A stretch of 55,824 nt of DNA from Anaerolineae bacterium (GTDB lineage Bacteria; Chloroflexota; Anaerolineae; Aggregatilineales; Phototrophicaceae). The translations under genes and the position numbers were made by a program. This document shows positions 16,998-25,524 of the stretch, piece by piece (within the stretch, counting starts at the first letter, position 1; every line of letters starts with the position of its first letter). A model generated the notes under the pieces. It saw only the letters and a program-made list of their open reading frames with translations. It did not search any database and was not told where the DNA came from. The stretch lies in assembly GCA_013360465.1 (NCBI GenBank), contig JABWBO010000016.1, forward strand, positions 1 through 55,824, read 5' to 3'.

Positions 16998-17657
16998 ATG
17001 TCCGACAAGAGTCCAGAGCGTCCGATCCTGATTGTTCAACAAGAGAAAGCGCTTGACCTCCACTGGACACTGCCCTCCGAGGAGGTCATCCTGGGACGGG
17101 GCGAAGACTGTGATTTGATCGTCTCGGAGCGGCAGGTCTCGCGCCAGCACGTCCGCATCTTCCAGCAGGGCGACCAGTACTACATCGAAGACCTGGAAAG
17201 CCGTAACGGGACCTGGGTCAACGGCGATCAACTGAAGGGCACGCGCCGGCTGAACAACGGCGACAAGATTCAACTGGCGATGACCGTCAAGATCGAATAC
17301 GTCGCGTCCGGCTCGACCGCGCCGATGCCTTTCGAAGTCCCCGAACGCCTGGAAGGTGGGCGGCTCAAACTCGACATCGACTCGCGCCGGGTGTTCATCA
17401 ACAACGTCGAACTGGACCCGCCGCTCAGTCCGCCGCAGTATCGCCTGCTTGAACTGCTCTATACCAACGTCGGGCGCATCTGCACCCGCGAACAGGTCGT
17501 CGAGGCGGTCTGGCCCGAAGCCTTTGGCGAAGGGGTGAGCGAACAGGCGATTGATGCGCTGATCCGCCGACTGCGCGACCGCTTGATGGAACTCGACCCC
17601 GACTGGCAGTACATCATCACCGTGCGCGGACACGGCTTCCGTCTGAACCAGGGATAA
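16998..17657 (+). CDS. FHA domain - winged-helix (OmpR-type) regulator
   Basis: 219 residues from ATG 16998, with AGGAGCGG upstream. An N-terminal FHA domain (about 25-100) has ILGRGEDCDL, VSRQHVRI and ESRNGTWVNG, the residues that bind phosphothreonine. The C-terminal half (about 118-219) is an OmpR/PhoB-type winged helix (LSPPQYRLLELLY, CTREQVVEAVWPEA, ALIRRLRDRL, ITVRGHGFRL). It lacks a receiver domain, so control would be by binding a phosphothreonine peptide, probably made by a Ser/Thr kinase elsewhere. A TATAAT at 16930-16935 is a weak promoter candidate. The next gene starts 2 bases after its stop. Confidence 0.9.
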   Translation: MSDKSPERPILIVQQEKALDLHWTLPSEEVILGRGEDCDLIVSERQVSRQHVRIFQQGDQYYIEDLESRNGTWVNGDQLKGTRRLNNGDKIQLAMTVKIEYVASGSTAPMPFEVPERLEGGRLKLDIDSRRVFINNVELDPPLSPPQYRLLELLYTNVGRICTREQVVEAVWPEAFGEGVSEQAIDALIRRLRDRLMELDPDWQYIITVRGHGFRLNQG

Positions 17658-17659
17658 CG

Positions 17660-19150
17660 ATGAACCCAATTTTTCCAAGCCTTTCACAGGAACTCGAGGC
17701 GACGCTTCGCCGCCTGAATCCCTATTGGCGTGGAGAACCCCAGATTCAACTACCGCCTGTGAAAAGATGGGCATATTCTGTAGCTCTCAAGAGGCTCAAG
17801 TCCGGTCTGGCTAAGGCGACAGTTCTGACCGGACCAAGGCAGGTAGGGAAAAGTACACTTGTCCGCCAGATCATCCAGACGCTGCTGGACGAGGGTGTTG
17901 AGCCTCGCCGCATCTTCTATGTGCAGTTCGACGAACTGAGGGAACTCCTCAGGCTCACCGAACCAATACTCACACTGGCTGACTGGTTCGAGCAGTATAT
18001 CCTGAAAGAGAGTTTCAATCGCGCGACGGAATCTGGGCAGCCGGCTTACCTCTTCTTTGATGAGGTACAAAACCTTCCCGAGTGGGCGCCGCAGATCAAA
18101 TCCCTGGTGGATTCGAGTGATGTCCGAGTTATGGTCACTGGAAGCTCGGCGCTGCGCATCGAACAGGGAAGAGATAGTCTTGCCGGTCGCATCTCAACCC
18201 TGGAACTGGGGACGCTTTTTCTGCGCGAGATCATGGAGATTCGACGCGAAGAGACACTGCAACCATTTCTGGAATTCAACGGAATTACCCCACTTCGAAC
18301 ACTGGACTTCTGGCAGGACCTGAGAGCCTACGGAGAGCAGCATCGTGACGTCCGCCTGCGCGCTTTCAGCTACTTCTCAGAACGTGGGGCGTATCCTATA
18401 GCGCATAACCGCCCTGACGTGGAGTGGTCAGAACTGGCAGATCAGCTAAACGAAACAGTCATTCGAAGGGCGATTACACACGATCTGCGAACAGGTCCGC
18501 GCGGCGCAAAACGTGATCAGCACCTTCTCGAAGAGATTTTCCGGTTAGTCTGTCGTTATGCGGGGCAGTCGCCAACAACTTCCTCGATGGTCGAAGAAAT
18601 CAGGCAGACTCGAGACGCAAACATAGGCACGCAGCGTGTCCTTCAGTACTTGAGATTTCTGGACGGTACACTGCTCATGCGTTTGATCGAACCCCTGGAA
18701 CTCCGCCTCAAGCGAAAAAAAGGGACCTCCAAGATCTGCATCTGCGATCATGCGCTGCGTGCCAGCTGGTTGCAAGAGGTAGTACCGCTCTCGTCGGAGC
18801 AGCTTGAGACGCACTCCCATCTCAAAGACCTGGCGGGTCACATTGCAGAAAGCGCGGCAGGGTACTTCCTTCGATCTATCGTAGGCTTAGACGTAGCTCA
18901 CTTCCCCGTGCGAGCAAGCGAACCAGAAATAGATTACGTAATCACTGTCGGAGAGCAACGTATTCCCATCGAGATCAAATATCGTTCGCGCATCAACTGG
19001 GCAACCGATACGTTCGGTTTGAGGAGCTTCATAGAAAAGACTGCTTATAACGCTCCCTTTGGCATTATGGTGACACTCAATGAGGAGCGCCCTATGATAG
19101 GTTCGAATATTATCACAGTGCCGCTGTCTACCTTGCTGATGATGCGTTGA
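17660..19150 (+). CDS. AAA ATPase with DUF4143 domain
   Basis: 496 residues. The Walker A motif is LTGPRQVGKSTLVRQI (near 55-70) and the Walker B motif YLFFDEVQNLPEW (near 130). A sensor-like VMVTGSSALRI follows, then a C-terminal DUF4143 region with a PD-(D/E)xK-like EIDYVI...IPIEIKYRS. Proteins of this kind are common, often accessory, and their substrates are largely unknown. Base use is visibly less GC-rich than the flanking genes, a sign of possible transfer. The ATG lies 2 bases after the FHA regulator's stop, so it is translationally coupled to it. It converges on cutC. Confidence 0.9.
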   Translation: MNPIFPSLSQELEATLRRLNPYWRGEPQIQLPPVKRWAYSVALKRLKSGLAKATVLTGPRQVGKSTLVRQIIQTLLDEGVEPRRIFYVQFDELRELLRLTEPILTLADWFEQYILKESFNRATESGQPAYLFFDEVQNLPEWAPQIKSLVDSSDVRVMVTGSSALRIEQGRDSLAGRISTLELGTLFLREIMEIRREETLQPFLEFNGITPLRTLDFWQDLRAYGEQHRDVRLRAFSYFSERGAYPIAHNRPDVEWSELADQLNETVIRRAITHDLRTGPRGAKRDQHLLEEIFRLVCRYAGQSPTTSSMVEEIRQTRDANIGTQRVLQYLRFLDGTLLMRLIEPLELRLKRKKGTSKICICDHALRASWLQEVVPLSSEQLETHSHLKDLAGHIAESAAGYFLRSIVGLDVAHFPVRASEPEIDYVITVGEQRIPIEIKYRSRINWATDTFGLRSFIEKTAYNAPFGIMVTLNEERPMIGSNIITVPLSTLLMMR

Positions 19151-19188
19151 AGGCACTGAGGATGTCGCCTGTCACGGGGGCATGGCGA

Positions 19189-19887
19189 TCAATGACCGTC
19201 CTCTGCGAGACCGAGATTAGAGGCGACCGCCGCCACCTTCGCGCGATCTACCCTCCCATTGGTGCGCACCGCACCGCCGAGATGCACCTCCGGCACGCCG
19301 GTCGCCAGCGCGATCTGGCGGGCATTCGCCAGCATCACGCCGCCGCCGCAGGCGAAGTGGATGTCTGCGCCGTAGCGCCGAACCCACGCGCCGAGCAGTT
19401 CCCGCGACTCCCCCTGCCCTGCCTGCAAGCCGGACGCCAGCACGCGATCCGCCAGCCCTATGAGCGCCGTCAGCGCCGCGTCGGCATCCGCCACAGCCTC
19501 GATAGCGCGGTGGAACGTCAGGCGCACCACCGGGTTGACCGCGCGGCAGACCGCCAGCACGCTGCGAACCAGCGCCACATCCACCGCGCCCGCTTCGGTC
19601 AGTGCGCCGAACACCACGCCATCCGCGCCGCAGCGCATCACCGCCGCCGCGTCGCGCAAAATCTGCGCCGACTCTTCGGGCGAATAGACAAAGTCGCGGG
19701 CGTGGGGGCGCACCATCGCGTTCAGCGGCAGGCGCACCGCCGCGCGAATCTCCGCCAGGAGCGTCAGATCGGGCGTTAAACCACCGAGGTCCAGATCGCG
19801 CACCACTTCCAATTGAGTCGCGCCTCCGGCAGCCGCTTCGACGGCGTCGCGCGCGTCCAGGACGATGATCTCCAGCGCTGTGTTCAC
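19189..19887 (-). CDS. cutC: CutC family protein
   Basis: 232 residues, TIM-barrel CutC family, historically linked to copper homeostasis though the biochemical role is uncertain. Motifs include LEIIVLDARDAVEAAAGGAT, MVRPHARDFVYS, DGVVFGALTEAG, LTFHRAIEAV, RVLASGLQAG and FACGGGVMLANAR, then EVHLGGAVRTNG. It lies 48 bases downstream of the amidohydrolase-CYTH gene on the same strand, so the two may be co-transcribed. Confidence 0.9.
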   Translation of the reverse strand: MNTALEIIVLDARDAVEAAAGGATQLEVVRDLDLGGLTPDLTLLAEIRAAVRLPLNAMVRPHARDFVYSPEESAQILRDAAAVMRCGADGVVFGALTEAGAVDVALVRSVLAVCRAVNPVVRLTFHRAIEAVADADAALTALIGLADRVLASGLQAGQGESRELLGAWVRRYGADIHFACGGGVMLANARQIALATGVPEVHLGGAVRTNGRVDRAKVAAVASNLGLAEDGH

Positions 19888-19935
19888 GTCCTCATTCCTC
19901 TTCGATAGCCCCCCCCGATCTACATGCCGTCGCAG

Positions 19936-21918
19936 TCACTCGACAATCATCTCCAGGTAGTCGTCGCGCACGACATCATCCGCCGAAATCCCCATGATCT
20001 GGAGCATCTGGCGGATACGCTCCGCCTTCAGTTCGGCATCGCGCGCCGACCAGGTGCGGCTCTTGATCTCGATGAAACGCGCCCCAAGCTGCGGCTTGAT
20101 CAGCGTATCCAGGTTGACGTAGAAAAGCACGCCCTGATACAGGATATGCCAGCGGCGGCGGTCCTTTTGCAGTTCACGTTCCTCGGTCGGTCGGAAATAC
20201 TCCCGGTAGAAACGCAGCGTGTTCGTCGCGTCGGCGATGAAGCGCGAGTAGGACAGCACAGTAGAACCGGGGAAGACGCGCTCTTTGTCCGGGGTAGTCA
20301 GGGTCAGGCGGGTGCGGCTGGTCCCCGGCTGACCGACGGCGTCGGCGCGCACGTCTTCGCGAAAGCGAATCCGTCCTTGGGAAGGATCGTCGAACAGGAA
20401 CCAGGTGTCATACTGTGTGTAGTGATTGCTCTTCAGCACCTCAACATCGGGGTGACGCAGCAGACGCTCGACCGCCGCATCGCCGTCGTCGCTGAGACGC
20501 GCCTTCAGCTGCACCTCGAAGCTTTCGCCCTGGCGCAGCCCGCCAATCGCCAGCAGCTTGCTCAGCACGCTCGACTCGCGTTCGCGCAGGAAGGCGTCGA
20601 TGCGCAGGGCGATATCGCGCGCCTCGCGCAGCACGGTTTCGACATCGACGGTCAGCAGCGCCCGGTCGCGCATCAGCCAGCGTCCTTCGCACAGCACGTC
20701 GGTCACGTCGCTGGACTTGCCGGCGTAGACGATGCGCGAATAGATGCTGTTGGCGTCGCGCTCGAACTGCGGTGTGTTGTGCACCGGATGTGCGTCCATG
20801 ACGAGGATATCCGCCCGCTTGCCTGCTTCCAGGCTGCCAGTGATGTCATCGATGAAGAGCGCGGCTGCGCCCTGGCGCGTCGCCATCAGAAGCGCCTGCC
20901 GCGCCGGCAGCACCGTCGGATCATTGGCTTCGGTCTTGGCGAGGATCGCCGCCAGCCGCATCTCTTCGAACATATCGAGATCGTTGTTGCTGGCGGGTCC
21001 ATCGGTGCCGATGCCGACGTTCACCCCCTGCCGGAGCATCGCCGTCACCGGCGCGATGCCGCTGGCGAGCTTTAGATTGCTGGTCGGACAGTGCGCCACC
21101 CCGGCTCCGGCGTCAAACAGGGTCTTCATCTCCGGCTTGGTGATATGAACGCAGTGCGCCGCCAGCACTTTGGCGCTGAGCAGACCGACTTCGTGGACAT
21201 GCTCGACCACCGTCTGACCGATCTCGTTCAGGCTGTTCTCGACTTCCAGCCGCGTCTCGGCGATGTGGATCAGCAGCGGCACGTCCAGCTCGCGCGCCAG
21301 GTCGGTACACAGGCGGAGCGACTCGTCGGGGTTGGTATAGGGCGCGTGCGGCGCGACCGCCGGGGTGATCAGCGGATGTCCCCGCCACGCTTCGATAAAC
21401 GCGCGGCAGCGGGCGATCCCTTCCTCGTAGCTGCCGGCGTCAGGCGTCGGGAATTGCAGGATCGATTGTCCGAGGACGCCGCGCACGCCGGCGCGGGCAG
21501 CCGCCGCCGCCACGTGTTCCTCGAAGTAGTACATATCGGCGAAGGCGGTCACGCCGCTGCGGATCATCTCGGCGCACGCCAGCAGCGTGCCCAGTTCGCA
21601 GAATTCCGGCGTGACGAACGTCCTCTCGGTCGGCATGACATAACCCAGGAGCCACACATCCAGCCGCAAATCGTCCGCCATGCCGCGCAGCAGCGTCATC
21701 GGCACATGCGTATGGGCATTGATCAGCCCTGGCAGCACAACCTTGCCGGAACAGTCGATCACTTCTTCAGCCCGATAGGCGTTCAGGATCGCTTCGCGCG
21801 CCCCTACCGCAAGGATGCTGTTGTCATTGATGGCGACCGCGCCGTCATGGAACACCTCGAAGTGTTCGTTCATCGTCACGACGATGCCGCCGCTCAGAAT
21901 CTTTTGAACGGTTTTCAT
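19936..21918 (-). CDS. Amidohydrolase (MtaD/SAH-deaminase-like) fused to a CYTH domain
   Basis: 660 residues in one uninterrupted frame. Residues 1 to about 445 are an amidohydrolase with a complete metal site: HTHVPMTLLRG, VAPHAPYTNPDES, LIHIAETRLE and GTDGPASNNDLDMFEE. The form is typical of 5'-methylthioadenosine/S-adenosylhomocysteine deaminases and related nucleoside or base deaminases. Residues about 450-660 form a CYTH (triphosphate tunnel) domain: FEVQLKARL (ExExK signature with Q in place of the second E), RIRFRED, TRLTLTTPDK, FYVNLDTL and GARFIEIKSR. The fusion is unusual; CYTH domains bind triphosphates or polyphosphate. The substrate of the whole protein is unknown. A TATAAT-like element (21945-21950, minus strand) lies upstream. 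cutC follows. Confidence 0.9.
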   Translation of the reverse strand: MKTVQKILSGGIVVTMNEHFEVFHDGAVAINDNSILAVGAREAILNAYRAEEVIDCSGKVVLPGLINAHTHVPMTLLRGMADDLRLDVWLLGYVMPTERTFVTPEFCELGTLLACAEMIRSGVTAFADMYYFEEHVAAAAARAGVRGVLGQSILQFPTPDAGSYEEGIARCRAFIEAWRGHPLITPAVAPHAPYTNPDESLRLCTDLARELDVPLLIHIAETRLEVENSLNEIGQTVVEHVHEVGLLSAKVLAAHCVHITKPEMKTLFDAGAGVAHCPTSNLKLASGIAPVTAMLRQGVNVGIGTDGPASNNDLDMFEEMRLAAILAKTEANDPTVLPARQALLMATRQGAAALFIDDITGSLEAGKRADILVMDAHPVHNTPQFERDANSIYSRIVYAGKSSDVTDVLCEGRWLMRDRALLTVDVETVLREARDIALRIDAFLRERESSVLSKLLAIGGLRQGESFEVQLKARLSDDGDAAVERLLRHPDVEVLKSNHYTQYDTWFLFDDPSQGRIRFREDVRADAVGQPGTSRTRLTLTTPDKERVFPGSTVLSYSRFIADATNTLRFYREYFRPTEERELQKDRRRWHILYQGVLFYVNLDTLIKPQLGARFIEIKSRTWSARDAELKAERIRQMLQIMGISADDVVRDDYLEMIVE

Positions 21919-21999
21919 GGAATTCTCCCTTGCGAATTGGCATGATTATATGCCTAGTGTAAACTGTCTCGATAGCGCCGCAGTCATACGAGTTGGTCT

Positions 22000-24072
22000 A
22001 TGTTCAGACGCCTACAGCCGCACCACACGATCACCCTTGAAGCCGGGATCATCGGCTTGTTCTTTATCCAGGCAGCGCGCTTGCTCATCCCCATGATCTA
22101 CAGCCGCGCCGCCGGGGCTTCGGTCGTCACCGCCTTGCAGGCAGCCAGCGCGATCCTGCCCGACCCGCTCCCGGTCGATCCGGCGCTGGTCACCGGCGAG
22201 ATGACCCTCGTCGGCGCATTCTTCGCCCTGCCGCTGGTCGGCTCGCTGCTGATGCACCTGCCGATCATGCCGCTGATCACCGCGCTGCTGGTGATCGCCG
22301 GGCGACTGCTCATGTTCGACCTGGGCATCATGACGCCGACGGTTGCAGCAGGTCTCACCGTCAGCGCCGGGCTGTTCTACCTGCTGACGACGGCGCGCCA
22401 TCGCCTGCGCAGCCTTCCATATATGTTCGCCCTCGGTTTCAGCGCCGACATGCTCATTCGCATGGTCGGCAACACGGTCGATCTCTCGCTGGTGTCCGGC
22501 TATCTGAATGTGCAGATTGCCCTCTCGGTCGCGGCAGCGCTGCTGGCGCTGATCTCGCTGCTGCTCAGAAATCGCGCAGCCCGCGCCGACGACTCCAGCA
22601 TCGCGGCGGATCGCGGCTTGATCCCGCTGTGGGGCGCGCTGGGGCTGAGCGGTCAGCTCTTCCTCTGGCTGGCGCTCTTCGGGCTGCCCAACGCCGTCGC
22701 CGCCCGCGCCGGGGTCGATTACACGCTGTTCGCCCCGGCGATCCTGGGCGCGGCGCTGCTGCCGATCATCCCGGCGGTGCGCGGTTGGGCGCGCGGCTTC
22801 ATCGGCGCGGTCGATGGCGGCGCGCGCGGCTGGCTGTGGCTGCTGCTGATCGCCCTGTTGATCGTCCTTGGCACGCGCCTGAGCGGACTCGTCGCCGGTG
22901 TCAGCCTGACGGCGGCAGCCCTGCTGTCGTCGCTGCTCTGGTGGTGGATCGCCCGTCCCAAAGGTGAGAAGGAACGCTCGCTGGGCGGGGTCTACCTGCT
23001 GATCGGCATGGTGCTTTTCGGGATGCTGATCGTCGGCGACAGCTTCACTTTCGAATACGCCTTCGTCCGCGACTTCACCGGCGACTTCGCCTTCCTCAAT
23101 CCCTACGTCCCGCCGCTCCTGCGTGGTTTTCGCGGTTTCGGCTTGGGTCTGCTGCTGCTGGCGCTGTTCATCGCCGCCATCCCCATGGTTCAAACGCGCC
23201 GCCGCATCCCCTGGGCAGCGAACGCTTCGCCGCTGGTCTCTCTGCTGGCGATCCTGATCGTCGCCGGCGTCGTGGTGGGCGCGGTCGCTGCCGTGCGTCC
23301 GCCGGTCATCGTCGGCGTGCGCGGCGCGCCTTCGATCCGCGTTGCCACCTACAATATTCACGGCGGCTATGACCAGTATTACGTCGATCAGCTCGAAGGC
23401 GTCGCGCGAACCATCCAGCAGAGCGGCGCTAACGTCGTGCTGCTTCAGGAGGTCGAAGCCGGGCGTCTTGCCAGTTCGGGAATCGATCAGTCGCTCTGGC
23501 TCGCTCGCCGCCTGGGCATGGACCGGCGCTACTTCGGCACGAACGAGGCGCTTCAGGGCTTGGCGGTGCTTTCCAACATCGAAATTGCCTTCGCCGATGG
23601 CGATCTACTGCCCAGTCTGGGCAGCCAGACTGGCGTTCAGCGGGTGCAGATCGTGCCCGACCAGGAGGTCGTCCTGACGGTCTACAACACCTGGCTCAGC
23701 CCGCTCTTCGACTTCGGTGACGGCGCGTTTTCCAACCAGGAGCAGGATCAGCAGCAGCAGATCAGCCGTGTCCTGGGAAGCATGATCGGCGGAAACGCCT
23801 GCTCGCTCGACCTGGGGCGGGCGGTGCTGGGCGGGACGATGCACAATGTCCCCGATTCGCCGCTGCTTCAGACGGTGCGCAGCGCCGGCTTCAGCGATCC
23901 GTTCGCCGGGCTGCCCATCGAGGTGAGCGCCACTTTCGCGCGCCAGGGGCAGCCCCGCGCCCGCTTCGACTATCTGCTATTATGCAATCTGCCCTCGGAG
24001 GGCGTGGGCGTGCTGAACACCGAAGCGAGCGATCACCGCATCGCCTATGCCGGGGTGGTGCTGACGCGCTGA
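22000..24072 (+). CDS. Polytopic membrane protein with endonuclease/exonuclease/phosphatase-like C-terminal domain
   Basis: 690 residues. The first 440 or so contain about a dozen hydrophobic helices. From about residue 445 the sequence matches the EEP fold: IRVATYNIHGG, VVLLQEVEAG, GLAVLSNIEI, FDYLLLCN and the terminal SDHRIAYAG. Two usual catalytic motifs are altered: the NTHL motif reads YNTWL, and the GDFN motif reads GGTMHN. Activity is therefore doubtful or unusual. By family it could act on lipids, nucleic acid or phosphoesters outside the membrane; I cannot choose. It is divergent from the amidohydrolase-CYTH gene and convergent with the TIR gene. Confidence 0.85.
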   Translation: MFRRLQPHHTITLEAGIIGLFFIQAARLLIPMIYSRAAGASVVTALQAASAILPDPLPVDPALVTGEMTLVGAFFALPLVGSLLMHLPIMPLITALLVIAGRLLMFDLGIMTPTVAAGLTVSAGLFYLLTTARHRLRSLPYMFALGFSADMLIRMVGNTVDLSLVSGYLNVQIALSVAAALLALISLLLRNRAARADDSSIAADRGLIPLWGALGLSGQLFLWLALFGLPNAVAARAGVDYTLFAPAILGAALLPIIPAVRGWARGFIGAVDGGARGWLWLLLIALLIVLGTRLSGLVAGVSLTAAALLSSLLWWWIARPKGEKERSLGGVYLLIGMVLFGMLIVGDSFTFEYAFVRDFTGDFAFLNPYVPPLLRGFRGFGLGLLLLALFIAAIPMVQTRRRIPWAANASPLVSLLAILIVAGVVVGAVAAVRPPVIVGVRGAPSIRVATYNIHGGYDQYYVDQLEGVARTIQQSGANVVLLQEVEAGRLASSGIDQSLWLARRLGMDRRYFGTNEALQGLAVLSNIEIAFADGDLLPSLGSQTGVQRVQIVPDQEVVLTVYNTWLSPLFDFGDGAFSNQEQDQQQQISRVLGSMIGGNACSLDLGRAVLGGTMHNVPDSPLLQTVRSAGFSDPFAGLPIEVSATFARQGQPRARFDYLLLCNLPSEGVGVLNTEASDHRIAYAGVVLTR

Positions 24073-24094
24073 TCTTCGACGCGGACGCAACGCT

Positions 24095-25516
24095 TCAGGC
24101 AGGGCGAATCAGAATCAGGCGGGTGATACGAATCGTGCCGCGATTGACCAGCAGTTCGATCCGGCGGATCGAGCGGGTGGCGTCGGAATCGTCGCCGATC
24201 AGCACCGGAGCGCCGGCGGCGAGGTTGACAGCAGCGACCGAGTGCAGAGGTGCGCTGGCGTTCGCGGAACTGAAATAGAAGAGCGAGGCGCTCTCTTCGC
24301 CGATTGTCGGGAGGAGTTCGACGAGCGCCGCGCCGACCGTGTCACGCAGGATGTCGATGCGCAGCCGACTGCGAGCGCAGGACCCAACCGCCCCTTCGAC
24401 CTGGAGCAGCAGGTCGCCGGCATCTTCGCCGATCTCCAGGCGGGCGTTGGCGCAAGTCAGCCCATCGGGCGGGACCAGCGAGAAGCGCAGATTCCAGTCG
24501 GCATAGGACGCGGCGTTCAGCGTGTAGGGCGGCTCGATCAAATCGGCAGGCGGGCGCAGCGCAAAATCGACCTCGAACGGGTCGCCGCTCAGCGTGATCT
24601 CGAACAAGCCGCGATTGTCGCGTTCGTCGACCTCGGCGACCTCCGTATCGACATCGATCACCAGCTGCGTGGTATACGCCCCCCACCAGCCATAACTGAC
24701 CGGGAAACTGATGTTCTTCGAGCCGTTCGGCGGGATGCTTTCAACGCGCCCGACCAGCGTATTCTGGCGCACCGGCTCTTGCAGGCTGGCGTCCCACGAC
24801 CAGTTGAACGGTCCTGATTCCGCCTCACCGTTGTTCAGAATCGTCATGCTCAGGATGAATACCTGCCCTGGCACAGGCAGACGCGGCGAGGTACGTAGTC
24901 GTCCGACACTGAGATTTGGAAGCGCGGGCGGCGTGGTCGGCGTCGGCGTCACCGAAAGCGTGGGCGTCGGGCTGGGTGGCGGAGGAGCAAGCGAAGGCGC
25001 GACGAAGATCAGCGCCAGAAAGAGGGCGGTCCCGACCAGCGCGGGCAGCAGCGCGCGGCGCAGAGTCCGTCGCACCGGCGGCTCCGCCAGCGGATCACTG
25101 TCGCCCGGCTCACGCCGGATCTCGCCCGGACGCGGTGCGATGTAGCGCGACAGCCCGGCGATCAGGTCCTCCGGAAGCGCAGCGCCGGCATCATCGGGGA
25201 TCGGCACGAACTGGATATTGGCAAGGCGGGACCAGGGTTCGCCCGCCAGCAGGACCGGGAAGATCGGCTTGCGCAGCCGTTCCGCCAGCAGGACTTCGCG
25301 CTCCACCCAGTCCGAAGACTGGCTGTTCGGCGACATGACGACGATGAAACTGTCGCAGGCGCGGATATTCTCTTCGATGCGCCGCCACCAGCGCTCGCTG
25401 GGGACAAGCGCCGTTTCATCCATCCAGACCGGGAAGCCCGCGTTTTCCAGCATGCGCCGCAGGCGACGTGCGAACTCGATATCCTGCTTGCTGTAGCTGA
25501 TGAAAACATGAGCCAT
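24095..25516 (-). CDS. TIR domain - transmembrane - CARDB protein
   Basis: 473 residues. An N-terminal TIR domain (3-125) starts HVFISYSKQD and includes WMDETALVPSERWWRRI, SFIVVMSPNSQSSDW and VEREVLLAERLRKPIFPVLL; E74 sits where NAD+-cleaving TIRs have their catalytic Glu. A membrane helix (155-175), a Pro/Thr-rich linker (176-200) and a CARDB domain (about 201-315, LSMTILNNGEAESG, VIDVDTEVAEVDERDN) follow, then a C-terminal domain with two Cys (about 316-473). The topology would put TIR inside and CARDB outside, like a surface receptor. The gene starts 8 bases after the prfB stop, so it is probably in the ftsY-prfB transcript. A role in signalling or defence is inference. Confidence 0.9.
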   Translation of the reverse strand: MAHVFISYSKQDIEFARRLRRMLENAGFPVWMDETALVPSERWWRRIEENIRACDSFIVVMSPNSQSSDWVEREVLLAERLRKPIFPVLLAGEPWSRLANIQFVPIPDDAGAALPEDLIAGLSRYIAPRPGEIRREPGDSDPLAEPPVRRTLRRALLPALVGTALFLALIFVAPSLAPPPPSPTPTLSVTPTPTTPPALPNLSVGRLRTSPRLPVPGQVFILSMTILNNGEAESGPFNWSWDASLQEPVRQNTLVGRVESIPPNGSKNISFPVSYGWWGAYTTQLVIDVDTEVAEVDERDNRGLFEITLSGDPFEVDFALRPPADLIEPPYTLNAASYADWNLRFSLVPPDGLTCANARLEIGEDAGDLLLQVEGAVGSCARSRLRIDILRDTVGAALVELLPTIGEESASLFYFSSANASAPLHSVAAVNLAAGAPVLIGDDSDATRSIRRIELLVNRGTIRITRLILIRPA

Positions 25517-25524
25517 GAGCAGCG

